Assembly: GCA_011523735.1 (NCBI GenBank)
Contig: WTGB01000065.1
Span: 1 to 39,685, forward strand
DNA from: Chloroflexota bacterium
Lineage (GTDB): Bacteria; Chloroflexota; Anaerolineae; Aggregatilineales; Phototrophicaceae
Reading direction: 5' to 3'
DNA: 39,685 nucleotides
Positions 34,061 to 39,685 of this stretch are shown one piece after another (positions within the stretch are counted from its first letter, which is position 1; each line of letters opens with the position of its first letter). The notes under the pieces were generated by a model. It had not been told where the DNA came from and did no database searches. It worked only from the letters and a program-made list of their open reading frames with translations. The translations under genes were made by a program, and so were the position numbers.

Positions 34061-36511
34061 TTGTCAAGCCATCTGACACAACGCCTGAAAAACATCGATA
34101 ACGCCGAGCTTGAAGAAGACGGTCTTATTCAATTGCCCTTGCTGCCCTTGGTCAATCAGGTCGTCTTTCCCCAAGTTTTGAGCTTGATACCCCTGATTGA
34201 CGATGCTCAGCTCAAAGCCGCCGCCGCTGCCAATGACCGTGGACACACGCTCATCGCCTGCAAACTCCGCGCCGAAAGCGACGACGGAGCCTTAATCGAC
34301 CGCATCCATGCGGTTGGCACGGAGATCGCGCCGGGCCGATATACCGATCTCTCAGACAAAACCCGGCAGTTGCTGGCTCAAGGCCGCCGCCGCGTCCAGA
34401 TTCTCGCGATCAACCATGAGACTCCCTATCCGGTTGCCACCGCCCGACCCCTGGTTGAAGAGACCCGAGAGCCAAAGTCCCTCGAATCCCTGGCGAATGC
34501 TCTGGTTGAGCTATTCAAGCATAGCAGCCAATACAACGAAGCTATGCCAGACTCCGTAATCAAGCATATCTTGTCGCTTGAGGACCCTGGCCTGCTCTGT
34601 GACTCCCTCTCGGCGATATTGCCCCTGCAGCCCGATGATTTGCAGCAATTGCTGGAGCTTGACAACATCGAGAAGCGCCTGGAACGGCTTGCTGTGCTGC
34701 TCACAACCGACTTGCACGATAACGAAATCCATGACGAGGTCCATACCCGCCTGCAAGACGAAATCGCCGCCAATCAACGCGAAATGTACTTGCGAGAACA
34801 GCTGCGCATCATTCAGCAAGAATTGGGCGATGGCGATGTCTTCTCGCAGGAGATCAAGGAACTCACAGCGAAAATCCACAGCGCCGAATTGCCCGGCGAA
34901 GTCCACGACAAAGCGATGAAAGAGCTGTCTCGCTTGGGCGCAATCCCGCCAATGTCTCCGGAATCCGGCGTCATTCACACCTACCTTGACCGCTTGCTGA
35001 CCCTACCCTGGCATGCCCTCAGCGATGAAAACCTAGACCTGACGCAGGCTGAAGACATCCTTGAACGCGCTCACTACGGCTTAAAAAAAGTTAAAGCGCG
35101 CATCCTGGAACATATCGCCGTGCGCAAGCTGGCGCAGGACAAAATGAAAAGTCCGATACTCTGCTTTGTCGGTCCTCCTGGCGTCGGCAAGACCTCGCTG
35201 GGGAAAAGCATCGCCGATGCCCTGGGCTGCAAATTCCTGCGCATCAGCCTCGGCGGCGTCCGCGATGAAGCCGAAATCCGCGGCCACCGCCGTACCTATA
35301 TTGGCTCAATGCCGGGCCGCATCTTGCAACAAATGGAACGGGCTGAGACGATCAACCCCGTCTTCATGCTCGACGAAATCGACAAGATGAGCTCCGACTT
35401 TCGCGGCGACCCCGCCTCCGCCATGCTCGAAGTCCTCGATCCCGAGCAAAACCGAAACTTCGTCGACCACTACCTGGAAGTACCCTACGACCTCTCAAAA
35501 GTGACCTTCATCACCACCGCCAACGACCTGTACTCAATACCCGAAGCGCTGGAAGACCGCCTGGAAGTCATCGAGTTCAAAGGCTATTCCGAAGAGCAGA
35601 AACTGCAAATCGCGCGCCGCTTCTTGATACCCAAGCAACTCGAAGCCAATGGCATCGCAGAGGCGGGACCGCGCTTCAGCACACCTGCGCTCATACACAT
35701 CATCCGGCACTACACCTATGAAAGTGGCGTCCGCAACCTCGAACGCGAAATCGCCAATGTCTGCCGTAAAATCGCCCGGCAGGTGGCGGCCCAGCGCAAA
35801 ACTCCGCGGCGCATTAGTCCAGCGATTGTCGAGAAGTATCTCGGTCCCCCGCAATTGCTCGGGGCGAAAGTCAATCGCGCCGATGCTGTCGGGATTGTGA
35901 GCGGCTTGGTCTGGACGCCAAATGGCGGCGAAATCCAGACCGTCGAAGTCACCCTCGTGCCCGGAAAAGGCAACCTGCTTCTCACGGGCCAACTGGGCGA
36001 TGTCTTGCAGGAATCAGCCCACATCGCGCTGAGTTACCTGCGGGCTCGCGCTCATCAGTTTGAACTGCCGCCGGAGGACTTCGAAAACTACGATATCCAC
36101 ATTCATATGCCCGAAGGCGCCGTGCCCAAGGACGGACCCTCCGCCGGAATCACGCTTGCCACCGCTCTAATCTCCGCTTTCGCCGAATCTCCCGTGAGCG
36201 CCGATTGCGCCATGTCCGGCGAAATTACTCTTCGCGGCCAAATCTTGCCAATTGGCGGCGTGGTGGAAAAAGTGCTGGCCGCCCGCCGCCGCAACATACC
36301 GCGCATTATCCTGCCCAAGGACAATCAGAAAGACATGCGCGAATTGCCAAAGGCAGTCATGCGCGATGTCTCCGTCGCCTACGTCGAAGATATGCAGGGC
36401 GTACTCGACCTGGTCCTCCAGGAACCACCCGCCAGGCGACAACGCGATATCGACGCGGAGCAGCGCGGACAGGACAACGACGGAAACACAGATCCGCCGA
36501 ATGAATCGTAG
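34061..36511 (+). CDS. lon: ATP-dependent Lon protease
   Basis: Lon degrades misfolded and regulatory proteins in the cytoplasm. The 816 residues contain the N-terminal substrate domain ([16 protein letters not shown] near residue 25) and a coiled-coil linker ([17 protein letters not shown]). The AAA+ domain has Walker A GPPGVGKT (about 371-378), FMLDEIDKM and the [15 protein letters not shown] block. The S16 protease domain has the catalytic Ser694 in GPSAGI and Lys737 in GGVVEKVL, 43 residues apart as in E. coli Lon. The start is TTG at 34061, the only initiation codon that keeps the N-terminal motif; the ribosome site (TAAGAG) is weak. The acidic C-terminal tail is variable and not essential in the family. 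Confidence 0.97.
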   Translation: MSSHLTQRLKNIDNAELEEDGLIQLPLLPLVNQVVFPQVLSLIPLIDDAQLKAAAAANDRGHTLIACKLRAESDDGALIDRIHAVGTEIAPGRYTDLSDKTRQLLAQGRRRVQILAINHETPYPVATARPLVEETREPKSLESLANALVELFKHSSQYNEAMPDSVIKHILSLEDPGLLCDSLSAILPLQPDDLQQLLELDNIEKRLERLAVLLTTDLHDNEIHDEVHTRLQDEIAANQREMYLREQLRIIQQELGDGDVFSQEIKELTAKIHSAELPGEVHDKAMKELSRLGAIPPMSPESGVIHTYLDRLLTLPWHALSDENLDLTQAEDILERAHYGLKKVKARILEHIAVRKLAQDKMKSPILCFVGPPGVGKTSLGKSIADALGCKFLRISLGGVRDEAEIRGHRRTYIGSMPGRILQQMERAETINPVFMLDEIDKMSSDFRGDPASAMLEVLDPEQNRNFVDHYLEVPYDLSKVTFITTANDLYSIPEALEDRLEVIEFKGYSEEQKLQIARRFLIPKQLEANGIAEAGPRFSTPALIHIIRHYTYESGVRNLEREIANVCRKIARQVAAQRKTPRRISPAIVEKYLGPPQLLGAKVNRADAVGIVSGLVWTPNGGEIQTVEVTLVPGKGNLLLTGQLGDVLQESAHIALSYLRARAHQFELPPEDFENYDIHIHMPEGAVPKDGPSAGITLATALISAFAESPVSADCAMSGEITLRGQILPIGGVVEKVLAARRRNIPRIILPKDNQKDMRELPKAVMRDVSVAYVEDMQGVLDLVLQEPPARRQRDIDAEQRGQDNDGNTDPPNES

Positions 36512-36825
36512 GGCGATCACCCGCTTCTGCCGGCGCCGATCCTGCCTGCGCATGGTAACATTGCGTATCATTGACAAGATGATTTGACATGTCCCGCGAG
36601 ACGCCATTCCATCACTCTCAGGGCACTTGTTGCCGAGCCAAACCGCTATGGTCTCTGGTTTTGAAGTCTCTGTGCCTCAGTAAAACCAAGTTAGTCATGC
36701 GAAAAACAATCTCGCAAAGAAAGCTCCCCTCTCCCCTTGTGGGAGAGGGGCCGGGGGTGAGGGGTAGAAAAGCGGCGATTACTTTATTCTCATTACTTTA
36801 TTGGTTCTACTTCTGTGCCTCTGCG
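36512..36825. other. Repeat-bearing gap between lon and the Pro/Thr-rich lipoprotein gene
   Basis: This gap of about 314 bases can be read in frame with the following gene from 36589. The resulting sequence (PSPLVGEGPGVRG) is only the translation of a repeat, and the real signal peptide starts at 36826. It holds a REP-like palindrome at 36725-36764 and two copies of TCTGTGCCTC, at 36669-36678 and 36812-36821. No promoter is convincing. Confidence 0.65.
36725..36764. repeat. REP-like palindrome with G-rich tail
   Basis: CCCCTCTCCC (36726-36735) and GGGAGAGGGG (36741-36750) form a perfect 10-bp stem with the loop CTTGT. The G-rich CCGGGGGTGAGGGG (36751-36764) follows. A near-identical element (CCCTCTCCC...GGGAGAGGG followed by GGGTGAGGG) is dispersed in many bacterial genomes, including Chloroflexota. 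In-frame reading through it gives SPLVGEGPGVRG, which often appears in over-extended gene starts. Confidence 0.85.
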
Positions 36826-38376
36826 GTGAAAAAATCATTTGTCATCCTGTCGCTCGCTTTGCTTTGCGCTTGCAGCGCGCTCAGCCAGCCGACGCCGACC
36901 GCCACATCCCTGCCTACAGCGACCGCCACGCCAACTCCCATCCCGACCGATACGGCCATACCGACGCCAACCGCTTCCCCTACTCCAACGGCCAGCCCCA
37001 CCGCCACAAACACCCCGACCGTGACACTGACGCCTTCACCAACCTTCACGCCCTCGATTACCCCCCTGCCACAAACAAGCTATGTTTTCGACAATTGGGA
37101 TGTTTCCGATATTCCGGCTCAAATCAAAGACGGCATCGCCAACCAGATGATCGCCTTCCTCAGCGCCAACCGGCAGGAAACCATCGCCAACATCGCTACC
37201 GCCCAGCCATTCACCGGCGTTCAGACTGTCTATTTCGCCTCGCCATTAAGCGCCCGCAGCCGGATACCCGTGCTGGAACTGGAGTCCACCGCCAGCCTGG
37301 ATGTCTTTGTGGCGCAGCCCGGCAATGCCCTCGCTTTTATTCAGACGAATGGCGACCTGCGGACTGATGGACTCTACATCCTCGATCTGTCCACCGGCTT
37401 CAGCGCGCGTGTTCTGGCTGGCGCCAATCCGCTGGTCCAGCGAGGCCGATATATGCCGCCCGCCTGGTCGCCTGACGGGCAGCAGTTGGCGCTGGCTCTC
37501 GCAACCGGCTACGACATTGACATCTATCTCTACGCCAAAGACGGCTCTGGAAGAACGAACATCACCGATCACGGCAGTTACGACTTCTGGCCCAGTTGGT
37601 CGCCCGATGGCAAGACCATCGTCTTTGTATCCGACCGCGCCAAATGCCCAAGCTGGATCCCCGGCGAGCCAAATTTCTGCGACGCGCTCACCGAGCCGCC
37701 ACCCTCCGGCGGTCTGGTCTACCTCTACGAAGTCGCAAGCGGCAGCGTCAGCCTCCTCACAGACCTGGAGGTTTCAGAACCGCCTTACTGGATAAACTCG
37801 AGTATGCTGGCTTTGGTCACTGGCGACCCATTTGACTTGCTAAATCCGCAGCGGCGAATCTGGCGAGCCGATATCCGCAGCGGCGATGTCATTGAATTGC
37901 GCCTGCCCGACAGTCCGGCAACCGCCAGTTATCTTTCCGAAAGCTGGTCGCCGCGCGGGGATGCCGCTCTTGTCCAAATCGCTGGCAGCGCCAACCGACT
38001 CGTCCTGCTCAGCGCCGCGAGCGCGCTCTTGGGGCAAGACGAGAGCTTGAACTTCCCCCGTTACAGCCTCTCATCCGCCTGGGCGCCCAATGCAGAGCGA
38101 ATCGCCATCGGCGGGACGGCGGGCCACTGTCCCTATGGCGTTCGCGTAAAAGACAGCCGCCTTCGCAATGTGGCCAGTGCCGGTGTGCCGCCGACCATGT
38201 GCGATCCGCAGTATTCCTTCGACGGACAGTTCATCGCTTTTGCTGGCGTCAACCCGCGTGTGGATGGCAGAAACGATATCTACGTCGCCAGCGCCAACGG
38301 CTTCGGCGCCAGCAGCATCACGAGCGACCTGCGCGGCCAGGTCAAATTGATTGGCTGGGTCGGCGGCTCGCACTAA
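36826..38376 (+). CDS. Lipoprotein with Pro/Thr-rich spacer and TolB-like beta-propeller
   Basis: This 516-residue secreted protein starts at GTG 36826. The basic and hydrophobic signal VKKSFVILSLALLCAC ends in lipidated Cys16 (L-C-A-C lipobox). Residues about 20-82 are a low-complexity Pro/Thr/Ala spacer, which in Chloroflexota commonly separates a lipid anchor from an outside domain. From about 190 onwards there are repeated WSPDGQQLALAL- and WSPDGKTIVFVSD-type blades, plus WAPNAERIAIGG and YSFDGQFIAFAG, as in TolB/WD40-like propellers. No enzymatic motif is visible; a binding or scaffolding role is likely. Longer starts upstream would translate the repeat region and are rejected. No strong ribosome site precedes the GTG. 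Confidence 0.78.
   Translation: MKKSFVILSLALLCACSALSQPTPTATSLPTATATPTPIPTDTAIPTPTASPTPTASPTATNTPTVTLTPSPTFTPSITPLPQTSYVFDNWDVSDIPAQIKDGIANQMIAFLSANRQETIANIATAQPFTGVQTVYFASPLSARSRIPVLELESTASLDVFVAQPGNALAFIQTNGDLRTDGLYILDLSTGFSARVLAGANPLVQRGRYMPPAWSPDGQQLALALATGYDIDIYLYAKDGSGRTNITDHGSYDFWPSWSPDGKTIVFVSDRAKCPSWIPGEPNFCDALTEPPPSGGLVYLYEVASGSVSLLTDLEVSEPPYWINSSMLALVTGDPFDLLNPQRRIWRADIRSGDVIELRLPDSPATASYLSESWSPRGDAALVQIAGSANRLVLLSAASALLGQDESLNFPRYSLSSAWAPNAERIAIGGTAGHCPYGVRVKDSRLRNVASAGVPPTMCDPQYSFDGQFIAFAGVNPRVDGRNDIYVASANGFGASSITSDLRGQVKLIGWVGGSH
36895..37070 (+). repeat. Low-complexity Pro/Thr-coding stretch
   Basis: This is an imperfect run of CCN-ACN codons (about 60 residues) inside the lipoprotein gene. 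It encodes a flexible spacer, probably O-glycosylated, and its length may vary between strains. It is not a tandem repeat with a fixed unit. Confidence 0.7.
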
Positions 38377-38520
38377 CCATCCAATAGCGCAGACACCACA
38401 TAAGGGCGGCCTACCAAGTCGCCCGCGATTCAGCCAAAATCACTCTGTGCCCTCATTGAACTCGATGGTTAAAATGGTGGTCGCTTGCTCATGCTGGAAC
38501 CTCTGCGGAAAGGACATCGT

Positions 38521-39267
38521 ATGACCTTATTCGAAGGCAATGTAGCGCTCGTCACCGGTGGCAGCCGTGGCATTGGAAGAGCGATTAGCCTGGAATTAGC
38601 AGCGCAAGGCGCGACCGTGATAGTAAATTACTTGAACAATGCGCAGGCGGCGGAAGACACCGTGGCGGCAATAACCGCCAGCGGCGGCGAAGCCACTGCG
38701 CTGCAAGCGGACGTCAGCGACGCAAACCAAGTGAACTCGCTTTTCAAAGAAGCCAAAACCATATACGGCGCCTTGGATATCCTCGTGAATAACGCCGGCA
38801 TTACCCGCGACAACATCATCATGATGATGAAGCCGGGCGACTTCGATATCGTGCACACGACAAACCTCCGCAGTTGCTGGCTTTGCTGTAAAGAGGCGGC
38901 GCGAATGATGATGCGCAAACGCGCTGGCAGCATCATCAATATCACCAGCGTTGTCGGCATAGCGGGCAATGGCGGGCAGACCAATTACGCCGCCAGCAAA
39001 GCCGGCATTATCGGGCTGACCAAATCGCTGGCGAAGGAGTTGGCGCCGCGCGGTGTGCGTGTCAATGCGATCGCGCCGGGCTTCGTCGAGACGGATATGA
39101 CCGCCGACCTTTCCGATGATCTCAAAGGTGCCGCGCTGGAAGCGATTCCCTTGGGCCGGATGGGCGCGCCGGAAGATATTGCCAAGGCGGTCGCCTTCCT
39201 GGCGTCATCGCATGCGTCTTACATCACCGGGCAGACCCTCGTTGTCGACGGCGGCATGGTGATGTGA
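38521..39267 (+). CDS. fabG: 3-oxoacyl-[acyl-carrier-protein] reductase
   Basis: This 248-residue short-chain dehydrogenase has NADP-binding TGGSRGIGRA (about 12-21), the NNAG motif, and a catalytic Ser and Tyr-x-x-x-Lys in SVVGIAGNGGQTNYAASKAG. The C-terminus has AITPGF-like VNAIAPGFVETDMT and GQTLVVDGGMVM, which match the FabG/PHB reductase group. The family reduces beta-ketoacyl-ACP in fatty-acid elongation. The start at 38521 is set by AAAGGA (38509-38514), six bases upstream; an upstream ATG at 38485 is unlikely. No other fatty-acid synthesis gene is in the window, so FabG is the usual but not the only possible role. Confidence 0.9.
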   Translation: MTLFEGNVALVTGGSRGIGRAISLELAAQGATVIVNYLNNAQAAEDTVAAITASGGEATALQADVSDANQVNSLFKEAKTIYGALDILVNNAGITRDNIIMMMKPGDFDIVHTTNLRSCWLCCKEAARMMMRKRAGSIINITSVVGIAGNGGQTNYAASKAGIIGLTKSLAKELAPRGVRVNAIAPGFVETDMTADLSDDLKGAALEAIPLGRMGAPEDIAKAVAFLASSHASYITGQTLVVDGGMVM

Positions 39268-39310
39268 ACGGCGGCAAGCGATGGCGACCGAACAATTCTG
39301 GACAATATTG

Positions 39311-39324
39311 GTACATAGATGTAC
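39311..39324. promoter_or_regulatory. Perfect palindrome upstream of the HIT gene
   Basis: GTACAT and ATGTAC are reverse complements separated by AG, 28 bases before the HIT start and after fabG. The site may be an operator for a dimeric regulator, but no matching regulator is in the window. Confidence 0.4.
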
Positions 39325-39351
39325 ACAATCAGGACACGGGGAGTACAGGAA

Positions 39352-39685
39352 ATGAGCACAATATTTTCCAAAATCATCGCCAAAGAGATTCCAGCCGACA
39401 TCGTCTACGAAGACGATCTGGTTCTTGCCTTCCGCGATATCGCGCCGCAAGCCCCGACTCACATCCTGATCATTCCCAAGCATGAAATTGCCACCGTCAA
39501 TGATGTGACTACGCAAGACGAAGCCGCGCTAGGCCGGCTCTTTACAGTCGCGGCGAAGATCGCAGTCGCTGAAGGCATCGCAGAAGACGGTTACCGGCTG
39601 ATCGTGAACTGCAACGCGCACGGCGGGCAGGAAGTCTTTCACCTGCACATGCACCTTCTGGGCGGGCGGGCGCTGGGTTCCATGC
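39352..39685 (+). CDS. HIT-family nucleotide-binding protein, truncated by the window edge
   Basis: About 111 residues are visible, with no stop before the edge. It starts [22 protein letters not shown], and the family segment [18 protein letters not shown] follows. The catalytic triad motif HLHMHLLGG (H-x-H-x-H) is intact. The group (HinT/PKCI type) hydrolyses AMP-lysine or nucleoside phosphoramidates. GGGGAG at 39338-39343 is eight bases before the ATG. It follows fabG by 84 bases. The usual length is about 110-120 residues, so only a few codons are missing. Confidence 0.93.
   Translation, partial: MSTIFSKIIAKEIPADIVYEDDLVLAFRDIAPQAPTHILIIPKHEIATVNDVTTQDEAALGRLFTVAAKIAVAEGIAEDGYRLIVNCNAHGGQEVFHLHMHLLGGRALGSM

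Noticed and set aside
36589..36825. Upstream start for the propeller lipoprotein
   Set aside because: The extra residues translate a REP-like repeat and precede the real signal peptide at 36826.
36895..37070. CRISPR or tandem-repeat array
   Set aside because: It is a codon-phased Pro/Thr stretch with no fixed unit or spacers.
38404..38424. Hairpin GGGCG...CGCCC as a terminator
   Set aside because: The stem is only five pairs with an 11-base loop and no T-tract follows.

Overview
The window is a GC-rich, densely packed bacterial chromosomal segment with about 33 protein genes and no recognisable tRNA, rRNA, CRISPR array or transposase. Several traits together suggest a Chloroflexota (Anaerolineae-like) genome: a lipoprotein with a long Pro/Thr spacer before a beta-propeller, a long-form ribosome hibernation factor, a ylmD-ylmE-ylmG block of Gram-positive type, a CcdA-TlpA fusion, DUF2085 and C4 zinc-ribbon/coiled-coil proteins, and a cluster of GT2 and GT-C enzymes. 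This assignment is inferred from gene content, not from a marker gene.

Layout. 135-1672 (+): comM, broken by a 2-base (GC) insertion. 1684-10879 (-): a seven-gene operon in the order dppA-dppB-dppC-dppD-dppF-hyuA-hyuB, with a clear promoter at 10944-10972. It joins a peptide/nickel-type ABC importer to an ATP-dependent hydantoinase/5-oxoprolinase. 10993-11889 (-): glutamate formimidoyltransferase. 11982-14678 (+): phosphoenolpyruvate carboxylase. 14668-16676 (-): a lipoprotein M1 peptidase and a VOC protein. 16884-19612 (+): a UbiA prenyltransferase, a small membrane protein and a CCA-adding-type nucleotidyltransferase. 19754-23058 (+): a thiol-redox block with a CcdA/TlpA fusion, a second TlpA and a DUF2085 protein. 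23068-25961 (-): a PspA-like coiled-coil protein, a helical-repeat protein and a multi-pass GT-C-like protein. 26135-26836 (+): a zinc-ribbon coiled-coil protein. 26894-28707 (-): yggT, yggS and yfiH. 28708-29303: a 0.6 kb gap with a hairpin, a promoter and a possible 43-residue ORF. 29304-30616 (+): comF and hpf. 30651-33759 (-): two GT2 enzymes and an Ig-like membrane-anchored protein. 34061-36511 (+): lon. 36512-36825: a repeat-bearing gap with a REP-like palindrome. 36826-38376 (+): the Pro/Thr-rich lipoprotein. 38521-39267 (+): fabG. 39352 to the edge (+): a truncated HIT-family gene.

How the genes work together. The dpp-hyu operon most likely imports and opens a cyclic amide or small peptide. 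ftcD next to it releases glutamate, and ppc feeds oxaloacetate, so 1.7-14.7 kb can be read as an amino-acid/C4 carbon module (inference). The CcdA/TlpA block moves reducing power across the membrane. comF-hpf and yfiH-yggS-yggT are conserved housekeeping neighbourhoods. The GT2 and GT-C genes probably serve envelope glycan synthesis.

No undescribed defence or mobile system is evident. The most unusual items are the CcdA domain with an extra membrane segment fused to a sensor-like and a TlpA domain, the dpp-hyu-ftcD arrangement, the altered inhibitor-site tail of PEP carboxylase, the hairpin and small ORF in the 28.7-29.3 kb gap, and the dispersed repeats before the lipoprotein gene.
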